The notes beneath the pieces are model-generated. The model did no database searches. It was not told the origin of the DNA and saw nothing but the letters and a program-made list of their open reading frames with translations. The position numbers and the translations under genes are program-made. A stretch of DNA of 64,000 nucleotides from CAWAMD01 sp963783045 (GTDB lineage Bacteria; Actinomycetota; Nitriliruptoria; Nitriliruptorales; Nitriliruptoraceae), in the NCBI GenBank assembly GCA_963783045.1, contig CAWAMD010000002.1, positions 620,001 through 684,000 on the forward strand, given 5' to 3'. Positions 55,809 through 64,000 of the stretch are shown here, one piece after another (positions within the stretch are counted from its first letter, which is position 1; each line of letters opens with the position of its first letter).

Positions 55809-58800
55809 ATGCGGGGGGTCCGGATTCCGGCGTTTGTGGTCGTGGTGGTGCTGGTTGCGGGGCTGGTGTCCGCGGCGCCGTCGTTGGCGCAGAGCGCGTC
55901 TGCGGCCGTGTTTCGGCCGGGTCGGGTGGAGGTGACGCCGGTCGGTGGGCCGCGTGAGGTGTCGCCGGACGGGTCGGCCCGGCGTTCGGGGCCGGCCGAC
56001 GGTCGGGTGCAGCGTCCGGCGTCGCCGCCGCGGCCGGATGTGGGTGGCCGGCCTGAGCAGGTCGCCAAGCGGGTGGCCGAGGTGGTGGCGCGGCGCACGG
56101 ACCGGTCGGTGACTTTCACGCGGACCGACGGGAACTATGAGACGGTGGTGTTCGCCGATCCAATCCATGTCCGCGATGCTGCCGGCAGGCTGGTGCCGGT
56201 CGACAGCCGTCTGGTGGCCGACGATGGTGGGTGGCGCAACGCCCATGGGGTCGCGGCGGTGCGGTTGCCGGCGGTGGCGTCGGGGCGGGTCACAGTCTCG
56301 ACGGCGGGTGTGCAGACGGCGTTTCGGTTGCAGGACGCGTCGACGGTGGCAGGGGCCAAGCAGGATGACGGGCAGGTCGTGTATCCCGACGCGCTGGATG
56401 GGGTGGATGTCGGCTACCGGGCGACCGCGTCGGGGGTCAAGGAGACCCTGACGTTGGACGAGGCGACCAGTGCCCGCTCGTTCGTGTACCGGCTGGACAC
56501 CTCGGTGCCGGTGACCCCGCGGGTCGAGGACGACGGCGGGGTGTCGTTCATCGACGGGACCGGCAAGCGGTTGTTCGTGCTGGAGGCGCCGTGGGCGGTG
56601 GATGCGGCCGGGGTCCGCGCTCCTGCGCTGGGCTATCAGGTCGTCCCGTCCGATGACGGGTTCAAGGTGAGCTTGGCGCTGGACGACGGCTGGCTGGATT
56701 CGTCGCAGCGGCAGTGGCCGGTCACCATCGACCCGTCGGTAATACTGCAGCCCCCTGCGGGGCAGGACGCGATGATCGTCTCGGGCGCGTACGCGAACAG
56801 CAACTACGGAGCGATCGACACGCTGCAGGTCGGCTATAGCGGGACCTTGGAGTACCGCACGCTGATCCAGGCCGACCTCGACGGGGTGATCGGTGAGCCG
56901 GCCACGGTGCTGCAGGCCGAGCTCGACGTGTACGCCTACACCTCCGCTCCCGACATCGACTTCTACCCGGTGACCAGCCCCTGGTCGTCGGGGTCGGTGA
57001 CCTGGAACCAGGCGTCGTCGGGCACGGCATGGTCGAACGCCGGCGGCGACTTCGACAGCGGAGCGTTGTGGCACAACGCCAGCGGCCCGTCGGCGTCGTG
57101 GCGCTGGGGCTACCTGTCGGGGACGGTGCAGCGCTGGCTGGACGGCACGACCGCCAACAACGGGGTGATGATCCGTCATGCGGGTAGCGGCACGGTGCAA
57201 CTGGGTTCCTATCGGAGCCGCGAGTACCACGACTCGTCGTACGCGCCGCGGTTCTCGATCGTGTGGCAGCCGGTGCTGGGGATGCGTGACGAGTTCGGCT
57301 ACGCCACCCAGCAGCTGACCCCGGCGATCACCTCGGCGGTCAACGTGGCGACCGGCGATCTCGTGGTCTCCCAGCGTGACCTTCAGATCGCGGGGACCGG
57401 TCTGGATGCGACGTTCGACCGGACGTTCAACTCGCGGGCCGACTACACGACCGAGCTCGGGCATGGGTGGGACGACTGGCCGGGCACCGACTCGATGCTG
57501 TACTACCAGGACGACGGGTCGCAAGCGCTGTGGAGCGACACGATCGCGATGTTCTACTACTCGGAGGCGGACTGGCCCGAGCTGCAGCCGGCGGCCGGGG
57601 TGCACGCCACCTTCACGGGCTCCCCCTCGGACGTGCAGCCGCCCTACTTCGTGACGGACAAGCGCACCCAGATTCGTCGGGAGTTCGACACGGACGGCTA
57701 TCTGACCAGGGTGGCCGACCGCAACGGCAACACGATCACGGTCAACTACGACACCAGCAACCAGATCGCGTCGCTGACCGACGCCGACGGCCGGGTGGTG
57801 ACCATCGCCCGGAACCCCGACGGGACGATCCATACGATCACCGACCCTGCCGGACGGGTCCACACCTACGGCTACACCTCGGGGAATCTGACCGGCTACA
57901 CCGCACCCGACGGGACGACCACCAGCTACGAGTACGGGTCGGGCAGTGTCGGGCTGGCGGAGCTGTCCGCGATCGTGGACGCCGAGGGCAACCGCACCGA
58001 GTACACCTACGACTCGTCGCTGCGGGTGGCCACCGTGACCCGGATCGAGGGCACCTCCCGCTACACCACCACCTTGAGCTACCACGCCGGCTACACCGAG
58101 GTGACCGACCCCAACGGCCACACCGTCAGCTACCACTACGACCAGGCCGGACGGGTCACCCAGCTCGTCGACGGGCTCGGCCGTACCCACGACCGCACCT
58201 GGGGCGACACCAACCTTCCGGCGACGACCACCACCCCGTCGGGGGTGGCCGCAAGCTACCTCTACGACGCGAACGAGAACCTGACCTCGATCAGCCAGGC
58301 CACCGACGGCACGGGGGCGACCAGCCTGACCACCAGCCTCGACTACGGCGACCGCACCCATCCGTTCTCGCCCACCCGGATCGTGCGGCCCCAAGGGACC
58401 TGGACCAACTACGGCTACGACACCGCCGGCAACCTCGACTGCATCCGTCCCGGCACCGGCGGGCAGACCGGCTGCGACAACCCCGGCAGCCCCCAGCCCG
58501 GCCAGCGCCAGTTCGAGTACAACAGCGACGGGACCCTGGCCGCCGCGACCACCCCGGCCGGCGCGACCACCAGCTACGCCTACACCCGTGACAGCAACGG
58601 GCTGCTCGACCACGTCGCCGTGGACCGTCCCGACCCGCTCGGCGACACCGCCGTCGACCTCGACACGCTCGGGCGGATCATCGCCACCACCGACGGGCTC
58701 GGGCAGACCACCAGCTACGGCTACGACACCCTCGACCGGCTCACGAGCGTCGGCTATGCGGACGGGAGCAGCGTCACCTACAGCTACGACAACGTCGGCA

Positions 58801-60764
58801 ACCTGACCGCCATGACCGACCAGGCCGGGACCACCAGCTTCACCTACAACGCCCTCAACCAGCTGACCGGCGAGGACCCACCCGGAGCCGCCGCCTACAC
58901 CTACACCCACGACCCGGTCGGCAACCTGACCGCTGTGACCGGCCCCGCCGGGACCACCAGCTACAGCTACGACGCCGCCGATCAGCTCACCACGCTGACC
59001 CAGCCCGACAGCAGCCAGATCACCTTCGGCTACGACGACGACGGCCACCGCACCACCACCGTCTACCCCAACGGGGTCACCCTGGCCGCCACCACCGACG
59101 GTGCCGGCCGGCTCAGCCGCATCACCGGCACCCACGCCGGCACGACCCTGACCGACTTCACCTACACCTACACCGACCCGTCCACCGGCGCCGACAGCAC
59201 GCTGCGCCGCACGGTCACCGACGCCGACGGGAACACCACCACCTACAGCTACGACGACACCGACCGGCTCACCGCCGCCGTCACCACCGACGGCACGCTC
59301 ACCACCCGCGACCTCGGCTACAGCTACGATCAGGACTCCAACCTCACCGCCCGCACCGTCGACGGGACCACCACCAGCTACCTGTACAACCAGGCCGACC
59401 AGCTCGCCGCCACCACCCAAGGCGCCGGCGGTCTGTCCGCCCTGCTCGTCGTCGCCGACGACACCGCCCTCACCGACGGCGAACAGGCCCTCGCCGACCG
59501 GCTCACACAGGTCCACGGGCTCACCGTCACCATCCGCGACGACAGCGCCCCCGTCGACGTGACCGGCCAAGACCTGCTCGTCATCGACGAAGCCGCGTCC
59601 ACCAGCGCCTACGGCAACGTCACCATCCCCACCGTCGACTTCGACGACATCGGCTGGTCTTCCCGTGGCCTGACCACCGGGGTGGACTGGAACCCTTACG
59701 ACCAGCTCACCCTCGAGGACACCAGCCACCCCGTCGCGATCGACCTGCCCGGCCAGTTCTCCCCGCTCGACCCGCCCGACTGGCCCTCCTACGCCACCGA
59801 CAGCCAGCTCGGTCCCGGCGCCACGAGCCTGGCCGCCACCACCGCCGACCCGACCCAGCATGTCGTGTTCGCCTACGACACCGGCGACACCCTCGCCGAC
59901 AGCACCCCGGCACCAGCCCGCCGCATCGCCGTGGGGATCTGGGACACCGACATCCCCTCCCTGACCCGTCACGGGTGGCGGCTGATCGACAATGCCGTGC
60001 GCTGGGCACTCGACGAGCACGCCACCACCTACCACCATGACGCGGACGGGAACCTGACCGCCACCACCGACCAGACCCTGCACCTGGACTACAACGCCCG
60101 CAACCAGACCACCGCCACGACCCTCGACGGAACCACCACCACCTACAGCTACCACGGTCCCGACCAGACCTACCGCACCGCCGCAGGCACCACCGTCGAG
60201 ACCCGTGGGGTGCTCGGGCTGACCCGCACCGACAACGGAACGGCCACCGTGGACTACACCTACGACCCGGCCGGGGTGCTGCTCGCCCGCCACACCGCCA
60301 CCGGCGACGACTACTACCTCTACGACGGGCTCGGGTCCACCGCCGCAGTCACCGGCCCCACCGGCGCCACCGTCAACCGCTACACCTACGACCCCTACGG
60401 CACCGTCACCACCGCCACCGAAACCATCGACAACCCCTGGCAGTATGTCGGCGCCCACGGCTACCACACCGACACCGCCACCGGACTCGTCAAGGTCGGA
60501 CTGCGCTACTACCAGCCCGACCACGCCCGATGGACCCAACCCGACCCCACCGGACAAGAAGCCAATTCATACCTCTACGCCGCCTCTGATCCCAGCAATA
60601 ATACAGATCCAGACGGGTCCTATACCGCACGCGACGCAGTCGGCGGATACGTTGGTCAGGCATCGTTCGAGGCTGGACGCGAAGCTACAAAGAACCTTCT
60701 CCTGATCACTTGCCACATAGCCCGTGCCTTCGGGGAACAGCCCGCGATCTTCTGTAGCCTATAG
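55809..60764 (+). CDS. Secreted RHS/YD-repeat polymorphic toxin-type protein
   Basis: This 1,651-residue protein starts at the ATG at 55809, six bases after GGAGGGG, with a signal peptide (residues about 1-30). Residues about 314-484 resemble a DNRLRE/TGF-propeptide-like beta domain, and about 500-580 a DUF6531-like pre-RHS segment. YD repeats (about 618-1200) and the RHS core (about 1458-1594, with LRYYQPDHARWTQPDPTG) make the shell. A flavodoxin/GATase-like domain (about 1208-1404) interrupts the repeats. The C-terminal tip after the core is only about 58 residues and ends FCSL. Such proteins deliver C-terminal toxins to neighbouring cells; the activity of this tip is unknown. A membrane-protein gene follows directly. 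Confidence 0.88.
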   Translation: MRGVRIPAFVVVVVLVAGLVSAAPSLAQSASAAVFRPGRVEVTPVGGPREVSPDGSARRSGPADGRVQRPASPPRPDVGGRPEQVAKRVAEVVARRTDRSVTFTRTDGNYETVVFADPIHVRDAAGRLVPVDSRLVADDGGWRNAHGVAAVRLPAVASGRVTVSTAGVQTAFRLQDASTVAGAKQDDGQVVYPDALDGVDVGYRATASGVKETLTLDEATSARSFVYRLDTSVPVTPRVEDDGGVSFIDGTGKRLFVLEAPWAVDAAGVRAPALGYQVVPSDDGFKVSLALDDGWLDSSQRQWPVTIDPSVILQPPAGQDAMIVSGAYANSNYGAIDTLQVGYSGTLEYRTLIQADLDGVIGEPATVLQAELDVYAYTSAPDIDFYPVTSPWSSGSVTWNQASSGTAWSNAGGDFDSGALWHNASGPSASWRWGYLSGTVQRWLDGTTANNGVMIRHAGSGTVQLGSYRSREYHDSSYAPRFSIVWQPVLGMRDEFGYATQQLTPAITSAVNVATGDLVVSQRDLQIAGTGLDATFDRTFNSRADYTTELGHGWDDWPGTDSMLYYQDDGSQALWSDTIAMFYYSEADWPELQPAAGVHATFTGSPSDVQPPYFVTDKRTQIRREFDTDGYLTRVADRNGNTITVNYDTSNQIASLTDADGRVVTIARNPDGTIHTITDPAGRVHTYGYTSGNLTGYTAPDGTTTSYEYGSGSVGLAELSAIVDAEGNRTEYTYDSSLRVATVTRIEGTSRYTTTLSYHAGYTEVTDPNGHTVSYHYDQAGRVTQLVDGLGRTHDRTWGDTNLPATTTTPSGVAASYLYDANENLTSISQATDGTGATSLTTSLDYGDRTHPFSPTRIVRPQGTWTNYGYDTAGNLDCIRPGTGGQTGCDNPGSPQPGQRQFEYNSDGTLAAATTPAGATTSYAYTRDSNGLLDHVAVDRPDPLGDTAVDLDTLGRIIATTDGLGQTTSYGYDTLDRLTSVGYADGSSVTYSYDNVGNLTAMTDQAGTTSFTYNALNQLTGEDPPGAAAYTYTHDPVGNLTAVTGPAGTTSYSYDAADQLTTLTQPDSSQITFGYDDDGHRTTTVYPNGVTLAATTDGAGRLSRITGTHAGTTLTDFTYTYTDPSTGADSTLRRTVTDADGNTTTYSYDDTDRLTAAVTTDGTLTTRDLGYSYDQDSNLTARTVDGTTTSYLYNQADQLAATTQGAGGLSALLVVADDTALTDGEQALADRLTQVHGLTVTIRDDSAPVDVTGQDLLVIDEAASTSAYGNVTIPTVDFDDIGWSSRGLTTGVDWNPYDQLTLEDTSHPVAIDLPGQFSPLDPPDWPSYATDSQLGPGATSLAATTADPTQHVVFAYDTGDTLADSTPAPARRIAVGIWDTDIPSLTRHGWRLIDNAVRWALDEHATTYHHDADGNLTATTDQTLHLDYNARNQTTATTLDGTTTTYSYHGPDQTYRTAAGTTVETRGVLGLTRTDNGTATVDYTYDPAGVLLARHTATGDDYYLYDGLGSTAAVTGPTGATVNRYTYDPYGTVTTATETIDNPWQYVGAHGYHTDTATGLVKVGLRYYQPDHARWTQPDPTGQEANSYLYAASDPSNNTDPDGSYTARDAVGGYVGQASFEAGREATKNLLLITCHIARAFGEQPAIFCSL
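60160..60584 (+). repeat. RHS 3' core, original copy of a 425-bp direct repeat
   Basis: It is matched without gaps by 62869-63293 (constant offset 2,709; eight mismatches counted by eye). A partial third copy starts near 61367. The repeat ends exactly at the core-tip junction, the point where the C-terminal tips diverge. Confidence 0.85.
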
Positions 60765-60782
60765 GTCTCTGGGAGACATCTC

Positions 60783-61229
60783 TTGCCTGCACTTGAACTG
60801 GAGAACAGCAAGAAATGGCTCCAGGTTTCTGCCCTGTCTCTTGCGGTCGGCTGTGTCACTTGGTGGGCGGAGTTCGCCATTGGGTATCTTGCAACCAACG
60901 AGCAGGGCCTTCTAAAGACCCACGTGCCGGCTATGCTCTTGACCTATCTGATCGCTCTGCTGCCCGGATTGAGTGTGTGGTCGACACAGCGTGTACTGCG
61001 AAATCGGGGCGACACATCCACGTGTTGGGCGACCACGACGTATTCCGCCATGTTTGGCGTAGCGCTGTCACTGATTGTCCACACAGCCTTTCTTCTCTTC
61101 TTACCGGGGTTTGCCGCATATGCAATGTCTAGGTGGCGTAAGGGGACGACGAGTTTACCCCGTGTAATGGCGATCATCATTGTCATCGTTCCCGCCCTGT
61201 CGCCTGCCCTTCTATGGATCCAGTCCTGA
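60783..61229 (+). CDS. Four-segment membrane protein, candidate immunity protein
   Basis: This 148-residue protein starts at a TTG at 60783, seven bases after GGGAG. There are four hydrophobic segments (about 15-37, 47-65, 84-115, 125-146). It lies 18 bases downstream of the RHS toxin gene, the standard place for its immunity gene. Lower GC content than the RHS shell suggests recent acquisition. No family is recognised. Confidence 0.65.
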   Translation: MPALELENSKKWLQVSALSLAVGCVTWWAEFAIGYLATNEQGLLKTHVPAMLLTYLIALLPGLSVWSTQRVLRNRGDTSTCWATTTYSAMFGVALSLIVHTAFLLFLPGFAAYAMSRWRKGTTSLPRVMAIIIVIVPALSPALLWIQS

Positions 61230-61366
61230 ATTCTCGACTCCGAGGAGAGACCAGCTGCGATGTTGAGGATCCAGAACGTAAGGCTCCGGTTCATCGCAGG
61301 CCGGTTTTCGAGAGTGAGCATCCGTTACGATGCAGCCATTCCATGCTGCCCGCAGCCGTGGCACCA

Positions 61367-61888
61367 CCGCTACCACGGTCCTGACCGGATCTACCGCACC
61401 GCTGCAGGCACCACCGTGGAGACCCGTGGGGTGCTCGGCCTGACCCGCACCGACCACGGAACGACCACCGTGGACTACACCTACGACCCCGCCGGGGTGC
61501 TGCTCGCCCGCCACACCGCCACCGACGACGACTACGGACTGCGCTACTACCAGCCCGACCACGCCCGCTGGACCCAACCCGACCCCACCGGCTCGAAGCC
61601 AATTCATACGTCTACGCCGCCGCGAACCCTTGCAGCAAGACCGACCCAACCGGCACTGTTTCTATCTCGGAAATCGCGCATACGATTGGCGATATTGGTG
61701 CAGGGGTAGTGGGCGGCATATCTGGGTGCATTACGGGTTTTGCTGTCGGCACATCCGCTGTGCTTGGCACCGCATCGGCGCTTGGAACACCTATTACGGG
61801 CGCGACCCTCGCGATGGGTGAAGGCGCAGGCTGCGTCGTCGCCGGTGCCTTTGGCGCGCTCGCGCCACCGACCGTGCCGACTCCATGA
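61367..61888 (+). pseudogene. Displaced RHS core fragment with alternative Gly-rich tip (cassette 2)
   Basis: 61367-61589 repeats the RHS 3' core but lacks 183 bases (61 codons, in frame) between TDDDY and GLRYY. A one-base loss near 61590-61595 then puts the tip out of frame. In its own frame the tip runs from 61600 to the TGA at 61886: ANSYVYAAANPCSKTDPTG followed by a Gly-rich hydrophobic segment (IGAGVVGGISGCITGFAVG and more) of about 75 residues. It lacks a start of its own, so it is an orphan tip available for recombination onto the full RHS gene. Confidence 0.75.
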
Positions 61889-61909
61889 TAGTGGGAGGAC
61901 ACTCCAAGA

Positions 61910-62122
61910 GTGTTTGAAGAATGGAGACAGTCCTATGCCCGGTGGCGCTCCGATCCGGAAACGCTGAGCATACGCCTGCTGCTCTTCGGTATCACATTCG
62001 GTGCGGCCATGTTCGTGTTGGCCTTGGCTTTCCGAGCGCCTCTGGTAGCGGCAGTTCTGACCGGCGTACTCTGTGCTGTTGTGATGACTATCACTGTCTT
62101 TCTTTCGAGCGGAAGACGATAA
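61910..62122 (+). CDS. Two-segment membrane protein, candidate immunity protein (N-terminal half)
   Basis: This 70-residue protein starts at a GTG at 61910. The segment YARWRSDPETLSIRLLL near the N-terminus closely matches FLAWRSDPDTARIRVLI of the protein at 63614, so the two are paralogues. It ends with TAA at 62120, followed at once by TGA. The same frame continues to encode further membrane segments after these stops, suggesting that a longer four-segment protein was split. It follows cassette 2's tip by 21 bases. Confidence 0.6.
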   Translation: MFEEWRQSYARWRSDPETLSIRLLLFGITFGAAMFVLALAFRAPLVAAVLTGVLCAVVMTITVFLSSGRR

Positions 62123-62152
62123 TGAAGGATCGTCTTTCCCTACTCTCTCACG

Positions 62153-62422
62153 GTGATTGGCGCTTGTGTTGCGTTGCTGGCGGTCCTTGGCTTGCGAACG
62201 AACGCAAACGTCCCATGGATTGTTCTGGCGCCGGCTTGCCTCTTGGGGGTTGGTGTCGCTGTAGGTCGCCTTCTTTCTGCTCGACGGAATGCCCGCCGGA
62301 CGCATGAGGAGGGGACTTCCAATGCATGCGGAGCCGAACGCAACCGACACCGCCACCGGATCGGAGACTTTGCTCCGGTATACGGTTGGGTGGATCTCAA
62401 TCTACCATCATATCTGCCCTGA
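62153..62422 (+). pseudogene. C-terminal half of the split membrane protein
   Basis: The frame is in phase with the gene at 61910 across the double stop. From the GTG at 62153 it encodes two hydrophobic segments (IGACVALLAVLGLR, then WIVLAPACLLGVGVAVGRLL), resembling the second half of the protein at 63614. After about residue 50 the sequence becomes basic and unlike the paralogue. It could be translated separately, but no good ribosome site is seen. Confidence 0.45.
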
Positions 62423-62550
62423 TGAAGGTGCTTCCATCGTGCGCCAGGACTCCCCTAATTTCCGTGCAATACGCGGCAGCGCAGGTCGTCGGGTACGGGA
62501 GTTCTGACGGTGATGGAGTTCATCGCACAGGGGTGATCAGGGGGTCTTCG

Positions 62551-62817
62551 ATGAGAGATTATGAATGGATTCGAGACTCACGCCATCACCGCTGGGACGA
62601 GCAGGGGGGCCCTGGGTCCGTAAGCCGATGGATTTATGCGCATCCAAAGTCCTTGCTCGTGATGTGTTTCTCCATTTGGGCGCTGATCACCTTGCTTGAC
62701 GGAGATATCGATCTGGTCGAGCTGGTCTGGATACTGCCGGTCGTCGGGATGCCGTACTATTTCAATCGGCTCGGGGCGCGTGCCTTCGAAGAGTGGCGGA
62801 ACTCGCACGGAACTTGA
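62551..62817 (+). CDS. Small membrane protein, orphan immunity candidate
   Basis: This 88-residue protein starts at the ATG at 62551 after AGGGGG. It has a hydrophilic N-terminus (MRDYEWIRDSRHHRWDEQGG) and two hydrophobic segments (about 38-53 and 60-76). It immediately precedes cassette 3's RHS core and probably belonged to a tip that has been lost or to cassette 2. Confidence 0.55.
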   Translation: MRDYEWIRDSRHHRWDEQGGPGSVSRWIYAHPKSLLVMCFSIWALITLLDGDIDLVELVWILPVVGMPYYFNRLGARAFEEWRNSHGT

Positions 62818-62828
62818 GACGGGCCGAG

Positions 62829-63617
62829 ATGAGTCGGGCGGGTACGGACGGGAACCTGATCGCCCCCACCGACCGGACCTACCGCACCGCCGCAGGCACC
62901 ACCGTCGAGACCCGTGGGGTGCTCGGGCTGACCCGCACCGACAACGGAACGGCCACCGTGGACTACACCTACGACCCCGCCGGGGTGCTGCTCGCCCGCC
63001 ACACCGCCACCGACGACGACTACTACCTCTACGACAGGCTCGGGTCCACCGCCGCCGTCACCGGCCCCACCGGCACCACCGCCAACCGCTACACCTACGA
63101 CCCCTACGGCACCGTCACCACCGCCACCGAAACCATCGACAACCCCTGGCAGTATGTCGGCGCCCACGGCTACCACACCGACACCGCCACCGGACTCGTC
63201 AAGGTCGGACTGCGCTACTACCAGCCCGACCACGCCCGATGGACCCAACCCGACCCCACCGGACAAGAAGCCAATTCATATCTCTACGCCGCCGCGAACC
63301 CTTGCAGCAAGACCGACCCAACCGGCGGAATGGTCCTCCTATATTCGGGAGCAGGGACCGGGGCGACGCCGGCCACGCCCGCGAACGTCCGGCCGATCAG
63401 CTACTCCTCTTCGGTGGGAAACGTTGCCGAAGGCGCCGGCCAGTTCGCGGCCGGCTGCATCCGGTACGGACTTGGGTTCGAGAGCGGCGCGTTCGCAGTA
63501 GCGCAGGCGCTCAACTACGCCGTCAGCGGTGGCACCCTTGCAGTAGCGGGTGTTGGGCGGTGGCTACAACGTAGTTACGCCTCTGGGCACCCCCTGATGG
63601 ATAGAGCATCCCGATGA
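62829..63617 (+). CDS. Displaced RHS core with alternative tip (cassette 3)
   Basis: This is an open frame of 262 residues from the ATG at 62829 (a longer GTG start at 62793 is possible), with no clear ribosome site. It begins TDGNLIAPTD, repeats the RHS 3' core almost exactly (62869-63293), then AAANPCSKTDPTG shared with cassette 2. Its tip of about 97 residues is Gly/Ala-rich (GAGTGATPATPANVRP, then GNVAEGAGQFAAGC, then SGGTLAVAGVGRWL). It is 5'-truncated relative to the full RHS gene and is probably a silent donor cassette. Its stop overlaps the next gene by ATGA. Confidence 0.7.
   Translation: MSRAGTDGNLIAPTDRTYRTAAGTTVETRGVLGLTRTDNGTATVDYTYDPAGVLLARHTATDDDYYLYDRLGSTAAVTGPTGTTANRYTYDPYGTVTTATETIDNPWQYVGAHGYHTDTATGLVKVGLRYYQPDHARWTQPDPTGQEANSYLYAAANPCSKTDPTGGMVLLYSGAGTGATPATPANVRPISYSSSVGNVAEGAGQFAAGCIRYGLGFESGAFAVAQALNYAVSGGTLAVAGVGRWLQRSYASGHPLMDRASR
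62869..63293 (+). repeat. RHS 3' core, second copy of the 425-bp direct repeat
   Basis: It matches 60160-60584 without gaps. Homologous recombination between the copies would replace the main tip and immunity gene with those of cassette 3 and delete about 2.7 kb. Confidence 0.85.
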
Positions 63618-64000
63618 GCCGGTTGAAGAGACGCTTTCTAGCCTGGCGTTCCGACCCCGACACCGCTCGGATACGCGTCTTGATCGGTGCCACGATCACT
63701 GGGGCCATGCCGGCTGTCGCGGTCCTTCTTGCCGGGGGCAGCGTGATCGGTGCCGCCGTGCTGTTCTTCGTCGGCGCTCTCATGATCGGCACTTCGGGCT
63801 GGCGCAATACGCCTGGGGCAAGCCACAGGGCGGCTGGCCGGAAGCGGACCAAGACGGGTTGGCTCCGCCGCGTGCTCGTTGGGGTGGTCCCCGCAGCGTT
63901 GGCGATCGTGGGACGGGTGGCCCTTGGAGGAGGACCGAACCTGGTGCTCTGGATCGTCTTCGCTGTCGCGGCCGGCACAGTGATCACGGTGTTCTACGAT
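63614..64000 (+). CDS. Four-segment membrane protein, candidate immunity protein, cut by window end
   Basis: At least 129 residues are read without a stop by position 64000. The ATG at 63614 overlaps the cassette 3 stop. It has hydrophobic segments near residues 22-38, 42-58, 88-102 and 108-125. The opening FLAWRSDPDTARIRVLI is related to the protein at 61910, and its second half resembles the frame at 62153. Tight coupling to the tip fits an immunity role. Confidence 0.65.
   Translation, partial: MSRLKRRFLAWRSDPDTARIRVLIGATITGAMPAVAVLLAGGSVIGAAVLFFVGALMIGTSGWRNTPGASHRAAGRKRTKTGWLRRVLVGVVPAALAIVGRVALGGGPNLVLWIVFAVAAGTVITVFYD

Noticed and set aside
55743..60557. A minus-strand open frame of about 1,600 codons across the RHS gene
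   Set aside because: It is antisense to a well-supported RHS protein; low-complexity Val/Gly-rich translation without domains arises from RHS codon bias.
61612..61902. A minus-strand 96-codon frame antisense to the cassette 2 tip
   Set aside because: Its composition mirrors the Gly-rich tip, and the plus frame joins RHS-homologous sequence directly.

Overview
The window is high-GC (around 70% by eye) actinobacterial chromosome. The gene set fits this: mycobacterial-style fadD, P450 and TLP1-type thiolase genes, a furA-katG pair, GTG/TTG starts, TOBE-domain molybdate regulation, and several surface proteins with cell-wall-binding type 2 repeats or S-layer-homology repeats. That last combination recalls deep-branching Actinobacteria such as Nitriliruptoria (Euzebya/Egibacter relatives), but this placement is only an inference.

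Positions 1-50.9 kb are ordinary chromosome. In order they hold: a succinate-semialdehyde dehydrogenase (cut by the window start) divergent from its likely TetR regulator, and an acyl-CoA ligase; a class A penicillin-binding protein with a repetitive Pro/Ser/Thr tail; thioredoxin; a GMC-type oxidase operon divergent from a flavoprotein across a perfect palindrome; a molybdate regulator-modABC operon; a nickel/cobalt permease; a nucleotidyltransferase/P-loop kinase pair; a wall-binding lectin-like protein; a ferric-iron-type ABC operon; a cupin-P450-TetR operon divergent from a TLP1-like thiolase; a berberine-bridge-like oxidase divergent from a LuxR regulator; a secreted S15-type hydrolase fused to wall-binding repeats; katG (frameshifted)-fur-LysR; a branched-chain-type solute-binding lipoprotein; a broken SpoIID/SLH gene; a GDT1-type cation exporter; a DoxX-folE(deleted)-ferredoxin reductase operon divergent from a Cys-rich regulator; a cupredoxin lipoprotein; a GlcD-type oxidase; and an arsenate reductase.

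From 51.2 kb the region is accessory. A VapBC pair precedes a 3.1 kb element bounded by 43-bp direct repeats that match the 3' end of a tRNA. It carries a rep remnant, a broken xis, a frameshifted tyrosine integrase and a RelE-like toxin-antitoxin pair.

From 55.8 kb to the window end lies a secreted RHS/YD-repeat polymorphic toxin locus. A 1,651-residue RHS protein carries an inserted flavodoxin/GATase-like domain and a short C-terminal tip. It is followed by two displaced copies of its 3' core fused to different short Gly-rich hydrophobic tips. Each tip is followed by small membrane proteins that look like immunity proteins, two of them related to each other.

Several genes (katG, the SpoIID/SLH gene, integrase, xis, probably the LysR start) differ from intact frames by one base, two of them by a lost G in a G5-C context. 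This may reflect systematic base-calling error rather than real decay.
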